Below are positions 15,782-22,267 of a DNA stretch of 35,220 nt, piece after piece (the stretch's first letter is position 1; each line of letters begins with the position of its first letter). This DNA is from SAR86 cluster bacterium (GTDB taxonomy: Bacteria > Pseudomonadota > Gammaproteobacteria > Pseudomonadales > Pseudohongiellaceae). Location: positions 350,360 through 385,579 of the forward strand of contig NVWI01000001.1 of the NCBI GenBank assembly GCA_002746215.1, written 5' to 3'. The notes below the pieces were generated by a model. The model ran no database searches. It was not told the DNA's origin and was given only the letters and a program-made list of their open reading frames with translations. The position numbers and the translations under genes are program-made.

Positions 15782-16128
15782 GTCTAGCAGATACTATATA
15801 TAGGGATAGCGAAGTCTTTTTAGCATAAGGGGAGAGTTTTGTCAGATTCAAAGTACTAGGCACCATAACGCTTGGTTATGTGTTGCTCCAAATATTAGCT
15901 GTTTTATTTTTACCATATTCCAACAACCTCTAATGAATATACTATAAGTAGAATTAACGAAGAAAAGCCACCTATAAGAAAATATTTCTTCATGTTTTTA
16001 TTGGATGATTCAGAAATACTTTCTTCAGTCTTTGTCCATTGAACAATACCAAAGCCTAGTAAGCAGGCTTATGATAGTGTCAACAAAAAGTAGAGCTATA
16101 AATATAAGTTAAAATTCCTCACGGACAC
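15782..16128 (-). pseudogene. Decayed integron cassette with a broken small membrane-protein ORF
   Basis: No intact gene is visible. On the minus strand, from about 16100 to 15905, two frames make a hydrophobic protein: FIALLFVDTIISLL, then after a one-base shift near 16060, GFGIVQWTKTEESISESSNK and YFLIGGFSSLILLIVYSLEV, ending in TAA at about 15905. No ATG, GTG or TTG precedes the first part in frame. It looks like a two-helix membrane protein that has lost its start and its frame. The stretch 15782-15865 holds nothing I can identify. Confidence 0.45.
15865..15881 (-). other. Collapsed attC remnant (site 10)
   Basis: ATAACGCTTGGTTATGT joins an R'-type box and an R''-type box with almost nothing between them. 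It looks like an attC that has lost its middle by deletion. Confidence 0.45.
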
Positions 16129-16199
16129 ATAACGTTAGCAGCACGGGCAAAGATTGAAGCGAAGCGGAAAACATATCCCTGTGCCTGCACTTGTTAGGA
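16129..16199 (-). other. attC site 9
   Basis: Plus-strand form ATAACGTTAGCAGCACGGGC ... GCCTGCACTTGTTAGGA, 71 bp. It overlaps the stop codon of the lipoprotein gene. Confidence 0.8.
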
Positions 16200-16754
16200 T
16201 TCTACCGCCAATACTGAGAAATCAGGATGTGAAACTACACGATTTAAAAGTTCTTGTACGGCTGGTCCAAAAGCATCAGCAACATTTTTACATGCTGAAT
16301 ATGCACTAAAACTTGTACTAAACTGATAATTTACAGAAATCGTATACCCTTGTGACCGGTTTGAGGATACTCTCATTGCAATATCCCAGCTAGCTGGTGA
16401 TATCGAGCTAAACTTTATCTCTTCAATTTTTGCAGAAATAACTACATCTGAGTTTGTTTTATATACGCCTGCCGCAAAAAGCTCATCAAGAAATGCATCT
16501 TTTACATATTGAGGTAAAGTTTTGCCTGGTGACACACTAATAGGCCCCATTAATCTACAAGTAGGACGTTCTTCGACACCGACAGCTAATTCAAAAGTCC
16601 CTAACGTTACAACCGCGTTTATTTCACCTAAACTTTGCTGAATTTCCATTACGTTAGACGTCGAAGTTTGATATGGAATTGAATTTGTTGTTTCACACGC
16701 AGTGACAAACAAAGCTGTATATGTGATTAACCCAAGAGTTATTATTTTTTTCAT
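16194..16754 (-). CDS. Integron cassette: putative lipoprotein
   Basis: The signal (MKKIITLGLITYTALFV, then TAC) is a good lipobox with an acylated Cys near residue 20. The mature 165 residues are of unknown family; the core FSSISPASWDIAMRVSSNRS and ISVNYQFSTSFSAYSAC shows alternating beta strands like periplasmic lipoproteins. AGGAG lies before the ATG. The stop TAA overlaps the attC box GTTAGGA, confirming that it is a cassette gene. Confidence 0.82.
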   Translation of the reverse strand: MKKIITLGLITYTALFVTACETTNSIPYQTSTSNVMEIQQSLGEINAVVTLGTFELAVGVEERPTCRLMGPISVSPGKTLPQYVKDAFLDELFAAGVYKTNSDVVISAKIEEIKFSSISPASWDIAMRVSSNRSQGYTISVNYQFSTSFSAYSACKNVADAFGPAVQELLNRVVSHPDFSVLAVES

Positions 16755-16801
16755 GTTTCTTCTCCTTATAATAATTTCAATATGTAAATTCTCGAATAGA
16801 T

Positions 16802-16880
16802 CCTAAGGCTTAGGTAAGAAGCGTAAAAACCGCAGTTTTGTGCGTCCTAATCCGCAGGGCGACTTGACCACTTGTTAAAA
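16802..16880 (-). other. Degenerate attC site 8
   Basis: TAAGGCTTAGGTAAGAAGCG at the left aligns with TAACGCCTTGCTAAACGGCG of neighbours, and ACTTGACCACTTGTTAAAA at the right is a normal end. The R' box has lost its core GTT (it reads CTTAGGA on the cassette strand), so recombination at this site should be impaired. Confidence 0.6.
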
Positions 16881-17146
16881 GGCAGCACGCAATAGTTAAA
16901 AAATACTTGTTGTGGAGCGCGAGCGGAACCTTGGATTAATGCTAGAAAATTTAAAGCGCCAAACTTGATTCCATTTAAGGTATTAATAAGAGCATCCCTT
17001 TGGATTCGAGTTTGAACTTTGCTACCACTTTTGTAAATGCTACTAAAGTAGGAACTGGCATTGAGTTTTACTCTGGCGTGAAGACTTTGGAATCTAGGTT
17101 TTGAACTGGCCGATACCACGGCTAGTGATAGAAATCGTTTTGCCTT
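16881..17146 (-). other. Integron cassette without a clear gene
   Basis: The minus strand has one frame open across the whole cassette (from a GTG-GTG pair near 17120 down into the attC, ending at 16847). It would encode SKPRFQSLHARVKLNASSYF and later NTLNGIKFGALNFLALIQG. I know no family, and the ribosome-binding site is weak. It may be a small basic protein, an RNA, or nothing expressed. Confidence 0.4.
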
Positions 17147-17191
17147 TTAACCTCGCCATAAACGGCGCGAATTTAATGGCCTTGTTATAAG
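17147..17191 (-). other. Short attC site 7
   Basis: TTAACCTCGCCATAAACGGC ... AATGGCCTTGTTATAAG, only about 45 bp, shorter than the others (55-97 bp). Its right end overlaps the stop codon of the zinc-ribbon ORF. Confidence 0.55.
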
Positions 17192-17497
17192 CCATTCGTA
17201 TTAACCTCGTTGCCGCAATGGATGCAATTAATTGTACCACTGAACCATTTCGTAACACTTTTGCTCCAATTGCCATCGGACTTAGGATGTGCAGCCTTAA
17301 AGCCTTGTATCGTCAGATCTTTTTTGCAGTGTGGGCAGCGTACAAATTGTGCTAAAAAAAAGAATTAAAACAGGAAGAATGAGTTTTTCAGCAATATAAA
17401 AAAAATTTAGCACCCACATAACAGCCACTGTTACCATGAAGCCCCAAGTAGCAAAAACACTTAATACATTAAGACTTCCTTTTGTAAACTTTAACAT
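17185..17497 (-). pseudogene. Integron cassette: membrane protein with zinc ribbon, frameshifted
   Basis: The first frame starts MLKFTKGSLNVLSVFATWGF and gives two membrane helices (VFATWGFMVTVAVMWVLNFF and LILPVLILFF). It hits a run of eight A (17354-17361, plus strand). One base fewer in that run would continue into AQFVRCPHCKKDLTIQGFKA and then NCIHCGNEVNTNGL, whose CPHC...CIHC is a zinc ribbon, with the stop TAA exactly in the attC R'' box. The correct overlap at the end strongly supports the rejoined reading of about 104 residues. The shift may be slippage, a real mutation or a sequencing error. Confidence 0.7.
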
Positions 17498-17520
17498 CAG
17501 CAGCTTTTTCCTAATGACTT

Positions 17521-17599
17521 ATAACGCCTTGCTAACGGGCGAGCGCCGCAGGCGGGCGTCCCAGTGAGTGTAACGAACGAGTTCAGCAACTTGTTAGGG
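17521..17599 (-). other. attC site 6
   Basis: Plus-strand form ATAACGCCTTGCTAACGGGC ... AGCAACTTGTTAGGG, 79 bp, with CGCCGCAGGCGGGCG in the middle. It overlaps the stop of the brnA-like gene. Confidence 0.88.
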
Positions 17600-17818
17600 C
17601 TTTGGCTGCCAAGTTATATCTACTTTCCGATGCTGCAAAATACAATCTCGTAAATAGAGGTTAATAAGGCTTTGATAAGGAACGCCACTATCCTCTGCCA
17701 TTCCTTTAAAGTAGCCAATAACATCTTCACTTAATCTCATTGTCACAGGCTTTTTCAGCTTTGAAGCGTAAGGGTTCTTACGAGACTTCATTTTTGATAA
17801 ATCATACTCTTTTTTCAT
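17594..17818 (-). CDS. brnA: Integron cassette: BrnA-type antitoxin
   Basis: The 74-residue protein has a basic N-terminus (MKKEYDLSKMKSRKNPYASK) and the ribbon-helix-helix-like core KPVTMRLSEDVIGYFKGMAE, then VPYQSLINLYLRDCI, as in BrnA antitoxins. BrnA neutralises the BrnT ribonuclease and represses the operon. Its ATG overlaps the stop of the toxin gene by four bases. The stop lies in the attC R'' box. Confidence 0.88.
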   Translation of the reverse strand: MKKEYDLSKMKSRKNPYASKLKKPVTMRLSEDVIGYFKGMAEDSGVPYQSLINLYLRDCILQHRKVDITWQPKP

Positions 17819-18105
17819 ATTGAGCCTCCTAGGTAGCTCTTACGTTCTTTCGTAGTTGCTTTCCGAGCCGAAATAATCCTTACCACTTCACCTTTGCCAC
17901 GCTCGCAATGGCAAATCATGAGAATTTGAGACTTGCTACTAAGACCGAGTAACAAAAACCGATCTTCTTCTGTTTCGGAATTTACATCATCGTAGAATTG
18001 TATTGCATACTCGTCATAGAATACGCTCTGAGCTTCATCAAAAGAAATACCGTGTTTCTTCTGGTTGGACTTATCTTTCGTTGAATCCCACTCAAATGCA
18101 GTCAT
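17815..18105 (-). CDS. brnT: Integron cassette: BrnT-type ribonuclease toxin
   Basis: The 96 residues match BrnT: FEWDSTKDKSNQKKHGISFD followed by EAQSVF at the start, DRFLLLGLSSKSQILMICHC in the middle, and VVRIISARKATTKERKSYLG at the end, including the conserved EWD, KHG, and ISAR-A-KER motifs. BrnT is a RelE-fold mRNA interferase. Toxin first, antitoxin second is the normal order. Toxin-antitoxin cassettes are thought to stabilise large integron arrays. The gene has its own strong promoter (next entry). Confidence 0.92.
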   Translation of the reverse strand: MTAFEWDSTKDKSNQKKHGISFDEAQSVFYDEYAIQFYDDVNSETEEDRFLLLGLSSKSQILMICHCERGKGEVVRIISARKATTKERKSYLGGSI

Positions 18106-18107
18106 AC

Positions 18108-18139
18108 ATACATTGTATTTACATATGCCGAAATGTCAA
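18108..18139 (-). promoter_or_regulatory. Promoter and operator of the brnT-brnA cassette; transcript likely leaderless
   Basis: On the minus strand TTGACA (18134-18139) and TACAAT (18112-18117) are 16 bases apart, a near-consensus sigma-70 promoter. Only six bases separate the -10 from the ATG of brnT, so transcription should begin at or next to the start codon. The palindrome ATACATTGTAT (18108-18118) covers the -10 and is a candidate BrnA operator. Confidence 0.72.
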
Positions 18140-18146
18140 GTGAGCC

Positions 18147-18234
18147 CTAACGCCTTGCTAAACGGCGCAAAACCGCAGGTTTTTGCGTCCGGCGTAGGCC
18201 ACAGGCCGGAGCAAACTTGATGCTTTTGTTATGT
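18147..18234 (-). other. attC site 5
   Basis: Plus-strand form CTAACGCCTTGCTAAACGGC ... TTGATGCTTTTGTTATGT, 88 bp; GCAAAACCGCAGGTTTTTGC and GGCCACAGGCC form inner hairpins. It contains the stop of the 4-TM gene. Confidence 0.9.
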
Positions 18235-18639
18235 TTTTTTATCAGTTTCAGCTCTCTTTGCAGCAATATCCCACCCGTAAAGACTAACAATTAACAAGAA
18301 AGCTCCTGATAGCGCTGGGAATACAACACCTTCGTACAAGCTAGTTGCTGCCATTATTATTGAGAGGACTCCTAGCGATATACAGAGAAGCTTCAAACTG
18401 AAATTTGATAAAAGACCACCGCTTTTATTAGGCTTATCCATTAATAAACGATAAGAAAGCTTACTAAAGCCTAATGCGAATATGATTAATAACAAGCAAA
18501 TCATTAATCTAGCAAAATCATATCGACCTTTTATTAGAAAAAAGACTACAAGGAACCAAAATAACAATGCAGCTAAACTTGTAGCTATACCTACCACTTT
18601 CTCCAAGGTCTTACTGGGTTGACTTTCATTTGAATTCAT
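18229..18639 (-). CDS. Integron cassette: 4-TM membrane protein of unknown function
   Basis: The 136 residues hold four hydrophobic helices: IATSLAALLFWFLVVFFLI, LMICLLLIIFALGFSKLSY, LLCISLGVLSIIMAATSLY and FPALSGAFLLIVSLYGWDI. A short polar N-terminus and a charged C-terminal tail (KRAETDKKT) face the same side. No family is recognised. The stop TAA is in the attC R'' box. Confidence 0.75.
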   Translation of the reverse strand: MNSNESQPSKTLEKVVGIATSLAALLFWFLVVFFLIKGRYDFARLMICLLLIIFALGFSKLSYRLLMDKPNKSGGLLSNFSLKLLCISLGVLSIIMAATSLYEGVVFPALSGAFLLIVSLYGWDIAAKRAETDKKT

Positions 18640-18654
18640 AATTTACCCTGAAAC

Positions 18655-18742
18655 ATAACGCCTTGCTAAACGGCGACAAGATGCGCAGCAGATTGGCGTC
18701 CGGTGCGCGCTTTTTGCGCACGTACTTGATTGATTTGTTAGG
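18655..18742 (-). other. attC site 4
   Basis: Plus-strand form ATAACGCCTTGCTAAACGGC ... TTGATTGATTTGTTAGG, 88 bp; its first 20 bases are nearly identical to attC 5. Inner repeat GTGCGCGCTTTTTGCGCAC. Confidence 0.9.
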
Positions 18743-19423
18743 TTACTGGTTAAAAGCATTACCTTTACCCAAATTACACTGCTTACATTTAGTTTGTAAA
18801 TTACTTTCTTCTGTTTCACCACCTTTTGACCAAGGGAGAACATGATCAACATGAAGCTCTACACCACGCTCTTTTATAGGGCTTGCGCCACAAGACTGAC
18901 ATGTAAAGCCGTCCCTTGACAAGATCCTAAACCTCATCCGATCAGAAATATTTCTACTGGTACGACGTTTAATGGATTTAGTAGTTGGCGTTTCTTGAAT
19001 TATTTCTTGGCTAATAGGCGGCTCTTCTTCATTTATATAATCTACAAAACTTGAGAGTGCTTTGCGCCAACTACCGAAACGCTCAGAATAAGTATGAGAT
19101 GAATATTTTGATAATGGTTTTACCATATCTCTTGTTACGGGCTGCCTACCCAGAATTACCCATACGTTTTCAAGGTTTAAGAATAACCCGACATCACTAA
19201 TATTTTTTTCTTCCATTACTTCAATACCCGCCGCCTCAAGCGCCTTGTTCCATGAGCCAAACCTAGTTGAAATTGTGCTAGAAGAAAATTTTCCAATTTC
19301 AGAATATGAGCGAAAGCTAAATGAGATGCTATTCTTCCTAAGAGTTTCAAATGATTTTTTCAAGTCATCAATTAACTCTTCTTCGGATATGTTTCTATTG
19401 AATTTTTCTAGTTGAAATTTCAC
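18743..19423 (-). CDS. Integron cassette: HNH endonuclease with homing-endonuclease-associated repeats
   Basis: The C-terminal domain is a full HNH nuclease: RFRILSRDGFTCQSCG, then ELHVDHVLPWSKGG and NLQTKCKQCNLGKG. The two CxxC pairs would bind a structural zinc and the DH-x-x-P-WS-x-GG part holds the catalytic histidine. Before it are two repeats ending in TRFGSWNKALEAAG and ERFGSWRKALSSF, like the HNH-associated repeats seen in homing-type endonucleases, which probably touch DNA. The frame is open further upstream, through attC 3 and into the next cassette, but a cassette gene must start after the R' box. GTG at 19421-19423 (VKFQLEKF) is the first suitable start. Target site unknown. Confidence 0.85.
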   Translation of the reverse strand: MKFQLEKFNRNISEEELIDDLKKSFETLRKNSISFSFRSYSEIGKFSSSTISTRFGSWNKALEAAGIEVMEEKNISDVGLFLNLENVWVILGRQPVTRDMVKPLSKYSSHTYSERFGSWRKALSSFVDYINEEEPPISQEIIQETPTTKSIKRRTSRNISDRMRFRILSRDGFTCQSCGASPIKERGVELHVDHVLPWSKGGETEESNLQTKCKQCNLGKGNAFNQ

Positions 19424-19439
19424 GATTTCTCTTTGTAAC

Positions 19440-19530
19440 CTAACGCCGCGGTAAGGGGCGGAAAAATGCGCAGCATTTTTGCGTCCCGTGGAGGGCGTAG
19501 CCCGGAACAAACTTGACCGCCTTGTTAGTG
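19440..19530 (-). other. attC site 3
   Basis: Plus-strand form CTAACGCCGCGGTAAGGGGC ... TTGACCGCCTTGTTAGTG, 91 bp, with AAAAATGCGCAGCATTTTT as a hairpin in the middle. It overlaps the stop of the HEPN-like gene. Confidence 0.9.
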
Positions 19531-19986
19531 GTTTCCATGCCGCACCAAATTTTCTACATTTTGATTGCACCATTGATGCAAAACTTTTGCACAAGTAAGC
19601 ATAACCATTGGCGGAAAATGCTCAACTAACTCGCCATACCTAATGCCATTTGGATACACAGAGCACTCTGAAGCCTGCGCAGTAAGTAAAGCTCCAACTG
19701 TGCCGTTACCCGTATCTGGAATTACTACTTTAGCCCTTATTCCTGACGATACCTCACCAGAATCTTTAAACTGACAATTAGCTAAGTCATTTAATAATAC
19801 ATCTACGTGATGCCCCTTAGCTTTAAGTTCATTCACAGTAAAGCCAGCTACTTCTAGGGTAGCTTTTAGACTGATTTCACAAGAGAGCATACTTAAATAT
19901 AGTATCGCTCTACCGGCCTCATCACTTTCTTCTATTGATTCGGCACTCTCTATTAATCTTTGGCTAAATTCTAAACTATATTCCAT
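19525..19986 (-). CDS. Integron cassette: helical, possibly HEPN-like protein
   Basis: The 153 residues start MEYSLEFSQRLIESAESIEE and continue with AILYLSMLSCEISLKATLEV and GHHVDVLLNDLANC. The run of helices with an 'alKA.L' motif and a His before a Leu-rich helix resembles HEPN domains. The usual Rx4-6H catalytic motif is not clearly present (RHGNH at the very end has shorter spacing), so an RNase function is not claimed. The stop lies in attC 3. Confidence 0.6.
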   Translation of the reverse strand: MEYSLEFSQRLIESAESIEESDEAGRAILYLSMLSCEISLKATLEVAGFTVNELKAKGHHVDVLLNDLANCQFKDSGEVSSGIRAKVVIPDTGNGTVGALLTAQASECSVYPNGIRYGELVEHFPPMVMLTCAKVLHQWCNQNVENLVRHGNH

Positions 19987-20000
19987 TCGTTACCTGACCA

Positions 20001-20097
20001 CTAACGCCGCGCTCACCAGCCGGCGAGAGTGGCACTTCTTTTGCGTAAGCAAAAGAAGTGACGCTTTTGCCGGTCTGCGTGTAGCGCCTTGTTAGAA
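20001..20097 (-). other. attC site 2
   Basis: Plus-strand form CTAACGCCGCGCTCACCAGC ... GTAGCGCCTTGTTAGAA, 97 bp, the longest in the array. The middle holds a perfect 12-bp stem, CACTTCTTTTGC and its complement, with a GTAA loop. Confidence 0.9.
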
Positions 20098-20112
20098 AAT
20101 TTTCTGCTCATC

Positions 20113-20502
20113 TTAGCTTACATCTGTACTTACAACTGCCTCAACTTCGACAAACCAAGCTGGGTCTACTAGCTGTGAAATATAAACCGCTGTAGACGCC
20201 GGACGATGAGCACCAAGATATTTGATGCGAGCATTACGTACAGCTTGCCCATCTTGACCAGCAACAATAAACGTTGTTAGTTTAACAATGTTCTCCACTC
20301 CAAGCCCTTGAGATTTCAAAATTGTAACAATATTGGAGAAAACTTGATCCGATTGCCCTTCAATTGTATTCGGAGTTGATCCATCGGGTTTAATTCCAAG
20401 CTGACCTGAGATAAATAGTAACTCCGTTCCGGAAGGAACTTTTACAATATGGCTATAGAGGCCTTGTGGTGAAACAACATCATCTGGGTTTATAAACTCC
20501 AT
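20113..20502 (-). CDS. Integron cassette: RidA family protein
   Basis: The 129 residues follow RidA/YjgF/UK114: ELLFISGQLGIKPDGST, then VFSNIVTILKSQGLGVENIV and KLTTFIVAG, and near the end HRPASTAVYISQLVDPAWFV with VEVEAVV. The conserved Arg and Glu that bind the substrate in deaminating members are present. RidA hydrolyses reactive enamine/imine intermediates from PLP enzymes. Whether this copy does so is not known. The stop lies just before attC 2. Confidence 0.88.
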   Translation of the reverse strand: MEFINPDDVVSPQGLYSHIVKVPSGTELLFISGQLGIKPDGSTPNTIEGQSDQVFSNIVTILKSQGLGVENIVKLTTFIVAGQDGQAVRNARIKYLGAHRPASTAVYISQLVDPAWFVEVEAVVSTDVS

Positions 20503-20536
20503 GCTAAATAAATTCCTCTATCGATTTTGATTTTTT

Positions 20537-20628
20537 CTAACGCCGCATTATGGGGCGGCTGAAACAGAGCGAAGCGCCGTGTAAGCCGTCCCAGCCAGCT
20601 TGCTGGCGACATAAATGCTTTGTTATGT
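20537..20628 (-). other. attC site 1 (closest to intI)
   Basis: Plus-strand form CTAACGCCGCATTATGGGGC ... AATGCTTTGTTATGT, 92 bp, with CCAGCCAGCTTGCTGGCG in the middle. The stop of the first cassette gene is three bases outside it. Confidence 0.88.
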
Positions 20629-20630
20629 GC

Positions 20631-21044
20631 TTAGTCATGGATACCCAGTAAAACATTTTGAAGCTCACTATTATTTACACAAACCTCACTACCCGAATCA
20701 GTGCGCATGATAGAAACCATTGCAGTAAAAGCCTCTCTCTGTTCTTTAGACACCATTCCTGCCCCCAGTTCTTCAAAGCTTGAAAATGCGGAAACAGCCT
20801 GCTTTGAACCATAAAGACAAATTCTTGCTTTTGCATCGCCTGTACGAGAGAACAACTCCTTCTGTTCTTGGGTGCCAATTTTGGGGCGAAACTGAGCTTG
20901 TTCGCATACACACTTTAGATAATCCATGTATGCTTTCGAGCGTAAATCTCGTACATGTCGCTGACTTTCTATGTGACGAGTAAAGAAGTATTGAAGTGAA
21001 GCACCAATTACCACGCCTAAAAACGAAAGAAAGCCAGTTAACAA
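20631..21044 (-). CDS. Integron cassette 1: membrane-anchored protein of unknown function
   Basis: The 137 residues start with one hydrophobic helix (LTGFLSFLGVVIGASLQYFF) and then a soluble, charged helical part (RHIESQRHVRDLRSKAYMDY). I do not recognise a family; N-anchored proteins of this kind are frequent in cassettes. The only start is TTG at 21042-21044, preceded by GGAG eight bases upstream. As the first cassette it is best placed to be read from the integron promoter. Confidence 0.7.
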   Translation of the reverse strand: MLTGFLSFLGVVIGASLQYFFTRHIESQRHVRDLRSKAYMDYLKCVCEQAQFRPKIGTQEQKELFSRTGDAKARICLYGSKQAVSAFSSFEELGAGMVSKEQREAFTAMVSIMRTDSGSEVCVNNSELQNVLLGIHD

Positions 21045-21080
21045 TCTAAATTCTCCTTATTTGCACAAGGTAACCCAAGC

Positions 21081-21120
21081 ACATAACAGCATGTTAATGA
21101 GGTCTTTGACCTCATTAACA
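21081..21120 (-). other. attI insertion point with adjacent 29-bp perfect palindrome
   Basis: ACATAAC at 21081-21087 is the junction between attI and the first cassette (GTTATGT on the cassette strand). Five bases away, TGTTAATGAGGTC (21092-21104), a TTT loop and the exact complement (21108-21120) form a perfect inverted repeat. No T-run follows on either strand, so it is not a normal terminator. Confidence 0.7.
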
Positions 21121-21230
21121 TTATTAGAGGGTATACCTTATTAATTTTTTCGGTTAAAAATAAGCAAGGCACGTTGTTGAAAAATAAAGTGTTTAAATTT
21201 ATGAAAAAATATTTTATGAATAAAAAGGTA

Positions 21231-21258
21231 TTGCGCTCGCGAGAATGACTGCTATTCT
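21231..21258 (+). promoter_or_regulatory. Possible intI promoter
   Basis: TTGCGC (21231-21236) and TATTCT (21253-21258) are 16 bases apart, about 40 bases before the ATG. AGAAT and ATTCT form an inverted repeat over the -10. No CTGT-N8-ACAG LexA box is visible upstream of intI, although many integrases are LexA-controlled. Confidence 0.35.
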
Positions 21259-21299
21259 TTTTTAAAGGGTAATTAATCTTCAAGGATGAAGGGGCTGAC

Positions 21300-22265
21300 A
21301 TGTCGAAATCTCCATTTCTAGATTCTCTAGAATCATTTATGCGCGTTCGCAATTATAGCAAGCGCACCATCCAAGCTTACTTGTATTGGTGTAAATATTT
21401 CATAGTGTTTTGTGGAAAGCAACACCCAAAGGAGTTAGGCGCGGCGGATATTGAACGTTTCCTTACTTATCTGGCTGTTGAGCGTAAGGTGTCTCCTGGC
21501 ACGCAGGCGCTGGCACTAAACGCCATTGTTTTTCTAAAAAAGAAATTCTTATCACAGGAGTTTGAGCCACTTCTGCATTTTAAGAAACCCAATCGTCAGC
21601 GTAAATTGCCTTTGGTCTTAACGGTAAGTGAGGTGAAAAAGCTACTGGGTCAGTTATCAGGCGCACATTATCTGATGGCGGCGTTGTTGTATGGTTCTGG
21701 CCTGCGGCGTATTGAGTTGGTCAGGCTGCGGGTTAAGGATATTGATTTTGACTATCGCCAGCTAAGGGTCGTGTTTGGGAAAGGAGGCAAGCATCGTATT
21801 GTTACACTTGCTGAGGAGTTGTTATTGCCATTACGTCAGCAGATTAATCAAGTTGAATTATTTCATCAGCAGGATCGGCAAAACGCCACGTACGCGGGAG
21901 TCTGGATGCCGGAGGCCTTGGCGAGGAAATACCCGAAGGCAGCAATGAGTTTGTCCTGGCAGTATTTGTTTCCAGCTTCCAGACTGAGTGTTGATCCACA
22001 ATCAGGCTTGATAAGACGCCATCATCATGATGAAAATAATGTGAATAAACGCATTAAACTGGCGGCAAGACAAGCAGGCTTAAACAAAGAGATTTCCTGT
22101 CATACCTTGCGACATTCCTTTGCTACACATCTCTTACAGGCAGGCGCGGATATTCGAACTGTCCAGCAACAACTGGGCCATAGTGATGTGAAAACAACTG
22201 AGATATATACACATGTGTTGAAGCAGGGAGCACATGGCGTGCGGAGCCCGCTCAGCAATCTTTGA
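21300..22265 (+). CDS. intI: Integron integrase
   Basis: The 321-residue tyrosine recombinase has a SAM-like N-terminal arm-binding domain and a catalytic domain with Arg (GSGLRRIELVRLRVKD, near 137), His-x-x-Arg (HTLRHSFATHLL, 268-271), His294 (LGHSD) and Tyr303 (EIYTHV). It also has the extra segment found only in integron integrases, before the second catalytic part: VWMPEALARKYPKAAMSLSW, QYLFPASRLSVDP and then SGLIRRHHHDENNVNKRIK. This patch is needed for recombination of folded attC. The ATG follows AGGGG. The cassettes run in the opposite direction from the other side, the normal integron layout. No frame damage is visible, so the enzyme should be functional. It ends two bases from the convergent znuB gene. 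Confidence 0.97.
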   Translation: MSKSPFLDSLESFMRVRNYSKRTIQAYLYWCKYFIVFCGKQHPKELGAADIERFLTYLAVERKVSPGTQALALNAIVFLKKKFLSQEFEPLLHFKKPNRQRKLPLVLTVSEVKKLLGQLSGAHYLMAALLYGSGLRRIELVRLRVKDIDFDYRQLRVVFGKGGKHRIVTLAEELLLPLRQQINQVELFHQQDRQNATYAGVWMPEALARKYPKAAMSLSWQYLFPASRLSVDPQSGLIRRHHHDENNVNKRIKLAARQAGLNKEISCHTLRHSFATHLLQAGADIRTVQQQLGHSDVKTTEIYTHVLKQGAHGVRSPLSNL

Positions 22266-22267
22266 GA

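Noticed and set aside
19525-19986. Confident HEPN ribonuclease toxin
   Set aside because: The Rx4-6H motif is not clear, and no MNT or other antitoxin partner is in the cassette.
14141-21120. CRISPR array or prophage as explanation of the repeated sequences
   Set aside because: The repeats are long, imperfect, spaced by whole genes and have attC end boxes; no short regular repeats, cas genes or phage structural genes are present.
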